A stretch of DNA of 64,000 bases. Origin: Escallonia rubra (lineage: Eukaryota; Streptophyta; Magnoliopsida; Escalloniales; Escalloniaceae). A program made the translations under genes and the position numbers. Shown here in pieces: positions 1-11,208 of this stretch. How positions within the stretch are numbered: position 1 is the first letter of the stretch; every line of letters starts with the position of its first letter. The stretch covers positions 1 to 64,000 of the forward strand of contig JAVXUO010002367.1 of NCBI GenBank assembly GCA_033065855.1, written 5' to 3'. Under the pieces are notes generated by a model. The model was not told the DNA's origin. It saw nothing but the letters and a program-made list of their open reading frames with translations, and did no database searches.

Positions 1-1059
1 GTGTCCCACAGATCTTTGCATGAGCTTTCCAGTCTGACTGCACGGCGTAACGCTTGGAGCACTTGTCACACTTCCATTTCTTCTCTCCATGCTTCCTGCA
101 GAAGTGTTTCTTTATGCCGGTCAAGTCACCTAGTGCCCTGCTTGGATCATGGTGCACGCAGTTTGGCTCAGGGCATACATACACCCTCTTCTTCACTTGT
201 ACATTGCTAGGCCTTTGCTTCAGCTTCCACGGCAAGTTGTGGCCTCTCCTGTGGAGTTGAAGGTTCTGATCTCTCTGGAATCCTTTATGACAGACCTCAC
301 ACACGTACCTATTTGTTGCCATTAGGGTCCTCGGTGACAAGGCCAGAACTTCTGCGTCCGGGTCTGAATAGTTTCAAGTATGCCAGGAAGAGAAAAGGTT
401 AAATTAGTCAATTGTGCAACTCGCGGAAATCGATATTTAACCTATTGATCTATCAGGATACACTCGTGAGATGAGTACTATACAGCCTCTTATGGAGAAT
501 TAGCTAGGACTATGGATACCTGTGGTTTGATTAGCAGCTCTTATGTTTCCCAATGTTAAAGTTTTCTTTCCCTTAAACATGTTTACTGCTTGTGACTTCA
601 AACTTACAAGGTCATTTAAGGTTTCTGCTATTGGATGAAGTATACTTTCAGTACAGATTGGAGATTTCTACAAAAATTGCAACACTGCACAAAATAGTGA
701 AACTACTGGTTTACAAAATATTCAAGTCTCTACAGCTTAATTTTTGTGGTCAAGTAAGGGGGAAATTCTTGACAAACATATAAATATCCACCTACGAGGT
801 CTTTCTGTAACTCAATCTTCAATTTATATAGTCATCGATTTTAGTTCAGGAAAATCATATATATAGGGTATGTTAGCTTGCCTGGATTCCCTGGGAGGTT
901 TCGCTTCTTCTTAGATGCTGTGGTGGTAGGATGAGAACTATGATCACCGCCATTAGTTTCGGTGGGACTAGGACTCCCATTGGAGGATTGTGTAAGTACA
1001 GCGCTGCTCAGGAGCTGTTCATCTTCTTCATCTTCAAAGTCGTTAACAAAGTTTGACAT
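1..1059 (-). CDS. INDETERMINATE-DOMAIN (IDD) C2H2 zinc-finger transcription factor, 5' part (cut by left edge)
   Basis: Plant nuclear IDD-family transcription factor; the family controls, for example, root patterning, gibberellin and flowering responses. Exon 1 is 1059-882 (ATG at 1059; 59 codons plus 1 nt) and encodes an acidic and Ser/Thr-rich N-terminus followed by the family signature KKKRNLPGNP, a nuclear localisation signal. Exon 2 runs from 363 to the window edge and restores DPDAEV, then LMATNRYVCEVCHKGF. It covers ZF1 (C-X2-C-X12-H-X3-H), ZF2 (C-X4-C, ending HFCRKH) and the C2HC finger WKCDKCSKRYAVQSDWKAHA up to ICGT. The split at GNP/DPDAEV is where IDD genes usually carry an intron. 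The last finger and the C-terminal region lie outside the window. The intron (881-364) starts with GC, not GT. The family is certain; the IDD number is not resolved. Confidence 0.93.
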
Positions 1060-2194
1060 GTTAACTAGAATGGAAATCTTGGATCTTAATTAGTCAGTGT
1101 TGGAAAGTGGGGAGCTGATATTATATACTCAGGCAAGGTAGTAGAGTATCGTAGCAGACAAGAAGAAGAAGAAAATTCCATTCCTACCTGAATCGAAGAC
1201 CATGGTCCATCAATTTGCTTTATAATGCTATTCAATTCCATTGAAAGCAGCTTGTTTAAAAAAACAATAATAGGACTTGTCTGCATCTAAGACGGAAATT
1301 TATTAATCTTTAGTCTGTTTGTCCTATTGCTCTATCAGCTAGTAGCTAGGTAGGTGATTGAGCAGGAAAAACCACTTCAGAATTTACCAAACCACTCCCG
1401 GGACTGCATTGCTTCTTCTTTGTACAGAAATATGACCATGTAACGTCCAAACATAGGGTTTACTGCCAAGTTAGAGATAAGAGTATTGCAGTTGAAAGGG
1501 TTTAGATCCTAGCTATTAGCAACAGGGGGTTGCCGTTCATCCATTAAATAATACAAGAATTAGTTGAAGAAATGTCCATGCATGATAGGCAGGGTAGGAG
1601 CCAAATTCCTAAACGACAGACAAGAGAATTCCGAAGGAGAGATCCGTATAGAGAGACAAACTTGCCTTCTAAATGCAAGTCGTATAATATGTTTGTGTCT
1701 ACCTGCTTCTTCCATGATCCACCCTGTATACTCTTCACTAGTATAATTATTATCTCTGTGTTTGTCTTGCCTTATTGTCCTTCAGTTTTCATCTTTGAAA
1801 CTATGGACTTATCTTCTTCCTGTGCAAAAATTCATATTCGTCCAATAAGATATATATTCTCCATGACAGCACATTACTAGGATGCTCTTGCTTTCGTTCC
1901 TTCTCCTGATTTTGTTTCTTTCATTGTCTGGATGAAACATCCCAAAATCCCAATGCAAATGACCTGTTAACGCAAAAAAGTTACTGTTCGTATATTAAAG
2001 ACATCAGGAGAACTGGGCGATGGAAACCTTAGGCTTTAATTTGTACTTCTTGCACCAAAATATGAGCAATTGTGAGTGGTAAAAACATAACAACATAATA
2101 AAAACATTTGAAAGAAATTCAGTCAGCATGAAGTCTACATAAAATTATGTAAGTTGTAGTAGTGAAAACAAATAAAGATAGTTGGTCCGTGAGA
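1060..2194. other. Upstream region of the IDD gene, no gene recognised
   Basis: AT-rich sequence 5' of the IDD start codon, expected to hold its 5' UTR and promoter. Only short, unconvincing reading frames are present. A TATATAAT-like stretch read on the minus strand lies near 1117-1128, but its distance from the ATG is too short to call it a core promoter with confidence. Confidence 0.4.
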
Positions 2195-2202
2195 CCTACA
2201 AC

Positions 2203-2817
2203 TAGGGTGAGCACGGTTCGGTTTGGGGGTCAAACTATGAACGAAACCGTTACCCCTCGATTTGAAAATTTGTGAACCGAACCAAACCAAATACTATCGG
2301 TTTGGATGGTTTGGTTTGGTCAGTTTAAATGGTTCGATTTAGTCGGTTTGGATCGGTTTGCACCCACTTAAAGACGTTATTCATTTGCAAACTATTATTG
2401 GATCTAACAGTGAATAAAAATTGAAGTTATACGTTTTCTAAATTGCATATAATCTTGTTACATTCGATATATAAGTGCTCCTTGATGTATGAGAAAGAAT
2501 GAGTAAATATAGAACATTTATAGGTCACGAAATTCTTGTGTTAGAAGTGTCCTAACTATTTTCTTTTCTTATAACTTTCAAGATTTGTATATATGGATTT
2601 GCTTACTACCGTATATGTGAAATTGTCAATGAATGTTACTAAAAGTATAGTAACATATTATAGGTCGGTTCGGTTCGGTTTGGAATCGGTTAAAAAATGT
2701 GAACCGTGAACCAAACCAAACCAAGCTCGGTTTGAGAAATGTGAAACCAAACCAGTAAGATCTTTGGACGGTTCGGATTGGATTGGTTCAGTTTGAACGG
2801 TTTGATGCTCACACTTA
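2203..2817. mobile_element. Non-autonomous hAT-type MITE
   Basis: The element begins TAGGGTGAGCA and ends TGCTCACACTTA, imperfect terminal inverted repeats of the TAGGGTGAGC type common in plant hAT elements. It is flanked by an 8-bp target duplication with two mismatches (2195-2202 CCTACAAC, 2818-2825 CATGCAAC), the hAT length. The ends are built of many CGGTTTGG/CGGTTCGG copies and their complements, which act as subterminal repeats; the AT-rich middle encodes nothing. Confidence 0.7.
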
Positions 2818-2825
2818 CATGCAAC

Positions 2826-3348
2826 AAAGTCGATGTCCTAAAAATGTTATTGCATCTCTATATGCGGGTGTTGATAGCAAAGAAAGTCTCTAAAGATAAA
2901 ATTCATTGACGCAATTATGTCTCATCTATGTGCACATATACAGGAAGATGGGATGAGCTAGTCTATGATCACATTGCTAAAATATCAAAAATATGTAATA
3001 GACATATATGAAAATACATTTCGCAAGGATAAAATAATAGTGTATGAATATGATATTAGAGTAGAAAGCACTAAGTCTAGAAACTTAGTAGCTTCAAGAC
3101 CAATCTATGTCACACCATATGGTGTTGTATACATGGTCAACTAAAATCCATTTATAAGGCCACATAAGCAAGGTTAAAAGGTTTGCAACTTATGAAATTA
3201 TGACAACGGTTCTGAATAATGTTAAATAGTGAAGCATATTTTATACTCCATAAATCAATATGAGTTGATAATACTCATTATTGCGTCTATAACTCATTTT
3301 AGGATTTACATATAAGTAAATACCATATAAGCATAAGTGGCAATATAA
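2826..3348. other. Intergenic, nothing recognised
   Basis: AT-rich DNA between two transposable elements; no open frame, RNA gene or repeat with clear ends was seen. Confidence 0.4.
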
Positions 3349-3357
3349 ATTTTGATT

Positions 3358-4316
3358 GAGTAAAAGGCATAAATGACAACTTAACTATGATCCATTTTTC
3401 ACGAAAGTCACTCAACTTTTTATTTTTTGTGTTATTTTGGCCACTAGACTCACAAATGTATCCAATTTGGCCCTTCTGTTAGCCAAGGTTAACTTCTTTC
3501 CGTTAAGTAATCACATGCCATGCACATGAGGCATTAAAATAGGGGCAAAAATGTCTCTCCATTAGTATTCTTTTCTTCCACCCACACCCACTACCATCAT
3601 TTAACACCAGCACTCCACCCCCCCCCCCCCCCACCACCCCAAACCCAACAATTGAATTTGTAATTTTCATACTCAATTTTGAACTAAGAGAAAGCAAAAT
3701 GAAGATCTATCTAATCCCCGATGCCGCCACAATCGCTGCCACCCACGGTCTAGGGTTTGCCAAATTTCTCTTCCACTGCAGCAACCTCATCGGGAACCTC
3801 CAAATCTCCACCGTAATCTTCCCTGTAAATGTCGTTGTGCCGCCGCTAGTCAAGCCCAGCTTCAAGATCGCACCACGCAAGTCCGTCTGAAAAAGGCGGC
3901 GCATAAAACGAAAATCTCTGACGGGTGGCAGTTCCGAAGGCGAAGATAGTGGGTTCTAACGGGGGTGATGGTGATGGTCCGTTTGGCGGCGGTGGATGGA
4001 GTTATGGGTGATTTGGAGAGGCGCATTGGGAAGATTCGTCACCGTCGTGGTCCGATCTGATTTTCGACGTCGTGTACGAGGTGATTAGTTTGATTGTTTT
4101 GTCTAATTACTTGGAGAGAGAGAGAGAGATAGAGAGAATGAAGGTGTTGGACTGTTGGTGTTGGCGAAGTATTGAAGAGAGTTTATGTATGTGAGAGAGA
4201 GAGAGAGGGGGGGTGAAGAGAAAGAATGGAAAAAGAGGCAGAGCCTGTTGGTAAAATGAAAAAAAAAAAAGGGAACCGAGATTATGAAGAAAAAAAGAAG
4301 GAAAGGAAATTAAAGG

Positions 4317-4362
<46 letters not shown>

Positions 4363-4498
4363 GGACGGTTTTGCCCCTCACTTGGCAAGATTGAACATAT
4401 TTGTGAGTACATTGACTAAAATGGCAAAAAAAATAAAAAGTTTAGTGACTTCCGTAAAAAATGGGACATAGTTCAGTGGTCATTTGTGGCTTCTACTC
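3358..4498. mobile_element. Mutator-like (MULE) non-autonomous element with long TIRs
   Basis: Long terminal inverted repeats of more than 100 bp: the left end starts GAGTAAAAGGCATAAATGAC and the right end, read in reverse, starts GAGTAGAAGCCACAAATGAC and continues in parallel. The element is flanked by a 9-bp target duplication with one mismatch (3349-3357 ATTTTGATT, 4499-4507 ATTTTAATT), which is diagnostic for MULEs. The interior contains a C17-like run near 3618, a GC-richer stretch (about 3700-4080) unlike the flanks, and an (AG)n microsatellite at 4320-4358. The GC-rich stretch could be captured host sequence (Pack-MULE style), but I recognise no parent gene. No transposase. Confidence 0.8.
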
Positions 4499-4507
4499 AT
4501 TTTAATT

Positions 4508-5184
4508 CTATGAATTACATTTGACTGTATTATATATTCCAAAATTCGCCCACCATTTGGAAAAGAAAAAGATAATTCAAAATACGTAAAATGTCATTGA
4601 TGATATGTTTTTAAAATCCCACAATTCCAAAAGCTAAAAGAGGCACCTTTATTATCCCATGAACAAAAGATGAAATAGTGCAGATTCGGTATTAAGTTAT
4701 ATTACGAGTACAACAATGGAGGTGCAAGCTGGCCTGGGGAATTAGCCATTAGGGGATGCTAAGGTCACATGGTGACGGTGCAAAAGATCACTTACGCGGA
4801 TTACATGAAAGCTTACTAGCACCAGAAACAATACGAGCCTTTGTCTGCATATTCCATATCATTTCAAGGTAAGTTTCTGATTCAAATTAAATGTCTAGTC
4901 TATATATATTGCACACTCAGTCCTATTATAATCACTAATATAATGGGGCACAATGCTTGGATTTGTTTTGATAATGTTGAGATGTATCATATATTACTCC
5001 TTTTTTGTGTGTTGACTGCATTGTGCAGCAAATGGTGTTCTCCAATTTTGTGTTGTCATATGTCCTCGTGATGAGGTTATGGCATGCAGAAGAAATTACT
5101 TAGCCTTCTAGCAGTTTTATTTCTGATTTCTTTCGTTTCTTGCATGTTAAAAAGGTCTGCATGATGGCTGAAGACTTTATTATA
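4508..5184. other. Intergenic, nothing recognised
   Basis: AT-rich DNA between a MULE and a SINE, without a supported gene. Confidence 0.4.
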
Positions 5185-5195
5185 TAGCTTTAAAA

Positions 5196-5332
5196 AAATT
5201 TCGCAATAGGAAATTTGAAAGAACTGCATTTCATATATATATAACCCGCAGGGGGGGAGGGGGAAGAATCGAACTCGGGACATCAAGGTCATTCCTCGAG
5301 GTCCCTTGCCAACTCAACTACCCTTTGGGTTG
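5196..5332 (-). mobile_element. tRNA-derived SINE
   Basis: Read on the minus strand, the head contains a polymerase III box A (TAGTTGAGTTGG) and a box B (GTTCGATTC), the internal promoter of tRNA-derived SINEs. The tail ends in an AT-rich stretch running into TTTT. The element is flanked by a perfect 11-bp target duplication TAGCTTTAAAA (5185-5195 and 5333-5343), so it looks like a complete insertion of 137 bp. A functional tRNA is excluded because no cloverleaf can be folded around these boxes. Confidence 0.8.
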
Positions 5333-5637
5333 TAGCTTTAAAATTGTTGTTCACATTCTTTATGCATAAGAAAACAAGCTAGTTAAATAAAATAATGGGT
5401 TAAAAAAAAAAAAAAAACCCATTGACCAATTCGCTACGGGTTTTCTTTCAATATGGAGACTATGAATTGAGTTGCAAACTTTGTTAAACAAGTTAGAGAT
5501 GACCACTTTTTATTTTGTTTAGTAGATCATAAGCTATTCTAATGGAAACAAAGTTTCGACTACATTTAGTTAAATATTTTGTAGAAAAAATAATAAGAGG
5601 CTTTATTGAAACCGATTTTATATCTATAGGTACAAAA

Positions 5638-5885
5638 AGGATAAATAATTGCTATTGCTCAGGTTGTATGAAGATAGTTACAACCTCTTGTATAGCGTCA
5701 ATTAATTGTCGCCAAATGTCTGTAGTGGCAGTGCTGCTTACACTTTTAACGACAATTCTTAGTAGCACTTTTTTATCGTCACTATATAAACTTCCTTAAA
5801 AATATTTAACGACCATTATTTATCGCTATACATGAGTTGTAGCTATCTCTTTACAACCTGCGTAGCACAGCCAAAATTTTTCCTT
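5638..5885. mobile_element. MITE, family shared with the one in the GH3 gene intron
   Basis: The two halves are inverted repeats: left AGGATAAATAATTGCT...GTATAGCG..., right (reversed) AGGAAAAATTTTGGCT...GTATAGCG.... A short direct repeat TACAAAA flanks it (5631-5637, 5886-5892). The core GTATAGCGACAATTAAT and the AAATNTT arms match the element at about 49350-49580, so both belong to one family. It is non-coding. Confidence 0.6.
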
Positions 5886-5892
5886 TACAAAA

Positions 5893-6686
5893 TAGGTTAT
5901 ATATAACAAAACTTAACTATGGTGTTTGTTGATATCAAATATAGTGCTAATCCATGTGTTTAAAAAAAAAGCATTTGGTTGAAAAAGAATTACGAGAGCT
6001 CCAAAATTAAAAATAGGATTATTACGCTTTAGATAATAAAATTAAGTTTTCTAAATACGACGAGCGCACTTCTCTTTCTTGCCTTTGGTGCTTTCTTGAG
6101 CTGCAACTTTCTTCTAACTCTCTGTTTTGTGGTTTATCAAATAGAGAAAAGTTGGTAAAAATAAAATGAACTTTTGTTGGATATTTTTCAGTGTATGAAT
6201 TTGCTTCAAAATTTCGAGTATTATTTTGATATGGTTTTGGAAACAAATTGAATAATTTTCAAAAGGTTTATGGCAAAGAAAACAGAGAACTAGAAGGTTC
6301 TTTGTGGCAAAAAATTGAAAATCCTTATTTCAATGTTAAATTCTTTAATATTTACATGGCTATAAGAATAGTTTATTGCATTTTCTCTACACCTTTAAGC
6401 GCGCAGTTCCCTCAAGGCTCAAAGTAAGAAACGAGGAAAAAAGAAAAGAGATGGAAATGTCAGAAACAATATAACACATTTTGAGGGTACTGTATTGTTT
6501 TACAGAGGAGGAAGAAGGCGTATATAGCAATCAGTAGATTCATGTACGCAGCAGCAGAAAAAAAACACAGACCAGTGATCACTCGATTATTAAGTCCTCC
6601 TTTTCAGGCACCCATTCCGTCAAAATGTAGCATGGGCATTTCCTTAAGTCATAAGACGAGATGAGAGTGAGGAGGATTGCATGAAA
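5893..6686. other. 3' flank of the potassium transporter gene
   Basis: AT-rich sequence downstream of the HAK5-like stop codon, expected to include its 3' UTR and poly(A) signals. No other gene is seen. Confidence 0.4.
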
Positions 6687-9600
6687 TTATATTTCGTATG
6701 TCATTCCAACCCTCAGAAGCCTAGTATGGGGGATCGCCATCACCTTCTCCCCCTCTCTGAAGTTTTTCCTCAGGAAGCCATAGGCATAGTCCACCACGGC
6801 CTTCTTCAACAACGATGAATTTGGTTTGGCCACCACTTCTGCTTCTCCCAGGAGATAAACCACACCTCTGTCCATTGCTGTCTGTAAAAACTGCATCTCT
6901 TCTTCTGCTCCTTGGATCGGCCCGGCGATGATTCCTCCGCTAGACGAATTTTTTGACTTATAAGCCCCACTGAACGAGTGAATGGAACTCGATGAAACGC
7001 GATCTGGGGTCTTCTGTTGCCCTGATTCTTCAACATGAACCATAGATGAACTGGACCCCGTCAACTTAGCATCTTTCCGTGGCACAGCTGAATGCTGGAC
7101 GTCAACAGCTGGGTCAGCCGCAGTTTCTTCGGTGGCCCCAGCAGCAACGATGAAGTGTTCGTGCCTGATGAACTCCTTCAGGTTATCCACTAGTTGGCGT
7201 TCGAACTCCTTGGGTTCCTCGACTTTGTCATTGTAGCCATATCTCACCACACAGCGGAACACCCGATAGTCTCTTGGCTCAACCTGTCGGAACAAAAAAC
7301 GCTCCTCCAATGCCACTTTGCTTACAAGAATGGATTTTATCGAGACCAGTACTAAAACCGAATGGATGGATGGAATGTTGTCAATGAAGTGAGGAAATAT
7401 AGGTGGAATGCCTTCTACAAGCTCAGAGTAGAGAAGTCCAATTCCAGGCACTCTATTTATGTCAGGGTTGCTACCCAATTTTGTTAGGTAGTCACTAGAA
7501 ACCTTGTTATTCAGCTCAAACATGTATCTCTGTTTGTGTACATAATGCCATATTCCCATTACTGTCATTAGGACAAGGGAAAAGGCCAGGGGAAGGAAGC
7601 CACCTTGTTTGAATTTGTACAGGACAGATGATAGATATACAACCTCTATGGAAGCAAACACCGCAAAGAACAGCGCGATCCACCATATGCTTGTCTTCCA
7701 TATAACAAGCATTATAAGAGTGACCATACACGTAGTGATCACCATAACAGCAACTACAGCGATTCCTGCAAAATAGAGTGTACGTCTTGATTTTCCTCAC
7801 CTTCAGTGGAAAGCCATAGTAAAATGCAGAATGCATAAATTTGTTGCTTTTTGGGAATAGTATTTCAAAGTGGACACTGCACTATCTCAAGGAGGTTAGA
7901 TGAGTTTGAAAAATTAAGTTAGATTAGGTTAACCCAACGGTCCCTACCATATGCATTGCCGATCTTCTCAGTGGTCTTGAAGCCAAAAGTGACAATAACG
8001 CAAGCAACCATGAGCATGTAGTTGATCTCCGGGATATAAACCTGACCCTCGTACTCTGCAGAAGTGTGAACAACCTTCACCCTGGGGAAACAACCTAAAC
8101 TTAAAGACTGAGAAATAATTGCAAAAGCTCCTGATATCATAGCTTGGCTAGCAATCACGGCAGCAGAAATTGCAATGACAAATGTTGGCCAGTAAAGCGG
8201 ATCTGCGCATGACAAAAGTAATCTAAGCATAACAGGTATTCAAGCTTGATAACAGGAAGCATTATATCTGATAACAGGAATTCATGCCTCCTAAGCATAG
8301 CAATTTAAGTTACTTGCCTGGAATTGAGTCATAGAAAGTACTTGACACATGATCAGGGAACTTCCTAAGGTATGCAGCTTGGCCACTATATGCCGCTAGT
8401 AGTGCAGGCAAAACAACTCCAGAGAAGCTTATCTGCGAAAAATTTGTTGGTAAATAATCGATCCACTTCTTTGGAAGAAAACTGGCCATATAATAACCAT
8501 AATATCTAGTATACAAAAAAATACTTCTAACTCGATTTCCTTTTGGATTTGGGGTTTTATTAGCACTGATGTATACCATGTACTCGCACCTCTAATCCTA
8601 TTTGCAACATTAAGTCGTTTTATAGCAACATGAAAGCCTTATAGTCTCGTGTTAGATGATTGGATATTATAGCCGGGCGGGTCTACTGCTATTTGCAAAC
8701 ACAATCAAGTCCAATAGATGCGCAAGTGCTTGCTTCAACCTTTCATATTGTGACCTTTGTTCTTATTCAAATCTGTACTGCTTTTAAAGTGTTATATCCT
8801 TGAATTTGGAGATGGCTCTCATATTTCAAAGTAAGAAGAGTGTCTTTTGACCCTACTTACTTGAACTGCTCGCACGTTAAAGTGACCTAGATCGGCAAAC
8901 ATAGCTTCAGTACCTGTTTCATGGAGATCCAAAACTATGATATCAACCACGAGAAGAAAGCAAGAGAAATCACTGACAAAGTGAACCACCTTCTCACCTG
9001 TGATGCACAGAACAACTCCACCAAGTGATATCCACCCTTTCTTACCATTTCTTTTGAAGTAATCTATCATGTATTTTGGATTAAATGCCCGTAATACACC
9101 CACATCATGCTTGAATAAGTTGTAGAGACCAATACCGCTGATGAAAGTGAACCACAAGACAATGACCGGGGCAAACGAGTAGCCCACCTTATCAGTGCCA
9201 AACCGTTGAACAGAGAAAAGAACAATCAATATTGCAATTGAAACGCCCACAACGGCATCTGAAAAATCAGAAGTTCGATGAGACACACAAGGTTCTACGC
9301 AACCGTATATATATTTTCTTCAATTGTTTCGCGTGCTCATATGTGTTGCATTGTGGCTCGTTACCTTTGCTAAGGGACTTGATTCCACTGACTGCAGACA
9401 GGACTGCAAAACAGGTATAATTCAGTCAACTTTCCTGAACTTGTTCAGTTCGAAGTCCCCTTATTTACGCTTAGCCACATATCATTACCTTTCATGACTC
9501 GCGAGTTTTTTAACTAGACTAAGAAGTCTAGCACATAGAGGGCAGAAAGCAGTTTGCCAATCAGAAAACATGTCAGTGCAAGTGATTATTGGACTGATTG

Positions 9601-10599
9601 TGGCAAAGCCGTTTGTCACTAAGTTTAAACATTAATTGCTAGATGCGATGACTGGCGAGAAAAGTACAGAAAAGCTGATAACCTGAGATGCATGGAGTTA
9701 GAACCCCATCACCAATCACCATGGAGGTTCCGAGGATGGTAACGAGGAAAAGCACAACTTTTGCAGTCACACTGTTCTCCAGCTTTTCCTTAATCTTCTG
9801 AGCCCGTCTCAACTGAATTGATGGGGTGTCCAATCTGTAGTTGGAAAGCTCCCTGTCCTCTGGTTGTTGATTCGGAACTAGGCTAACCTTTGCGTACCGA
9901 CATATCAAGGAGTAGAGTGCAAAAGTTCCACCTGATCAATAGTAAATGTAGCGCATACGCACACTCACTGGCATTAATTTTGTTATCATAACTAGTTAGA
10001 AAAAAAAGAACAGAAAGAACAATTCTGGAGCAAGATTTCCATGGAAACTGAAAGAATGATCAAGAACTAACCGTCGCCATTGTCGTTGGCACGCAACACG
10101 ATGAAGACATACTTGAGCATGGGGACGAGAATTAAGGTATAGATAATAAGGGACAGCACACCGAGAATGTCGTCTAGGTTGTGAATCTCATTGGGAAAAG
10201 TGCTGGCATATACATAGAGTGGAGATGTGCCTATGTCCCCGTATATTACCCCTATGCTCTGAAATGCCAAACTCAAAGTCCTCGTCCAATTCACCTGTAC
10301 TTGCACAATATACATACGTACGTACGTACATAGGACCCAGTACGTTACAATTAACTGATGCACGCAGCACATACAGTCAAGCAGGAAATAGAAAATGAAC
10401 AAGAAAAGAAGACCTTGGAACCATGGTTTGGAGTAAAAGAAACTCTTCCGGCCTCCATATTGAGGGAGTCCACCCTTCGTAGCTTCGCCCATGACACTTT
10501 TCGCTCTTTCATAGCGCTGATGCTGCTGTTGTTGTTCTCAGTAGCTTCTATCGTTTCAATTCCTTCAGTAGTACTACCATCCATTAACGTCTCTGCCAT
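6687..10599 (-). CDS. HAK5: HAK5-like high-affinity potassium transporter (KUP/HAK/KT cluster I)
   Basis: Plasma-membrane K+ (H+-coupled) transporter; cluster I members such as HAK5 take up K+ at low external supply. Nine coding exons, all phase-consistent: 10599-10414, 10294-10072, 9931-9683, 9403-9365, 9258-8998, 8913-8861, 8432-8318, 8202-7948, 7765-6687, giving 819 residues (Arabidopsis HAK5 is about 785). Family marks: [13 protein letters not shown] (about 77-89), [72 protein letters not shown] and the C-terminal [25 protein letters not shown] end. Hydrophobic segments fill the first ~500 residues; the rest is a hydrophilic cytosolic tail. Intron 6 has a GC donor. Start: first ATG in frame, after the TATA-like site at 10651. 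The cluster I call rests on strong motif likeness. Confidence 0.93.
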
Positions 10600-10650
10600 T
10601 TTTCTGATGCATGGGCACTGTAAGTTGCTTCCTTGATCCGGGTGGCTGCT

Positions 10651-10660
10651 TTATATATAC
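10651..10660 (-). promoter_or_regulatory. TATA box of the HAK5-like gene
   Basis: GTATATATAA on the minus strand, about 55 bp upstream of the ATG at 10599, would place transcription start near 10620 and give a short 5' UTR. This is inference from position and sequence only. Confidence 0.5.
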
Positions 10661-11208
10661 TTGTACTAGGCACCAAAGCCATCCCCGGCCTATATGTATA
10701 TAGTTTAATGCATTATTTGTGCAACAATCGTCACCCGTACGAACTTGCAGTTAGCTAGATTGCACATTTACTAAGAACTTTTGGCAATTAGTACATATTT
10801 AGTCCTGCACGAAACATTGATGTCAACTATTTCATTCCCGCCCTGCAGTGGTGGACATTATATTGACTAAGTTGGCTTTACCTTGTGGTGCATCCATCAT
10901 TACCAATTCTTAATTATCATTTAGCACCAGCGAATGGACATATCTATTTTTATAATCAACATGATTCCCATTAATCTCATTATTCCCGCTGCCTAGTTAG
11001 CACATCATTAAGACTACTGAACCAAAATGTATTAACAATTGTGAGAATGCACGCTAGCTAGCAGACAAAACAAGCTAGCAAGAGGAATTCCTCGCTAGTT
11101 TGGACAGAGACAACAGAGTTGAATCTTCAGCTAATTATGATTAAATAGCAATACTGCTGTGCTAACAGCAATTACAAGTCAGTCTAGCTTTCTACATCCT
11201 CACTCTAC
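10661..11208. other. Upstream region of the HAK5-like gene
   Basis: AT-rich DNA between the potassium transporter promoter and the start of the 4.2-kb duplication; no gene seen. Confidence 0.4.

Noticed and set aside
5230-5335. tRNA gene
   Set aside because: Box A and box B are present but no acceptor stem or anticodon arm fits; target duplications show a SINE.
10067-10492. Open frame reading through from exon 1 to exon 2 of the potassium transporter
   Set aside because: Its first half is out of frame with the conserved N-terminus; the true exon 1 uses the ATG at 10599 and splices at 10414.
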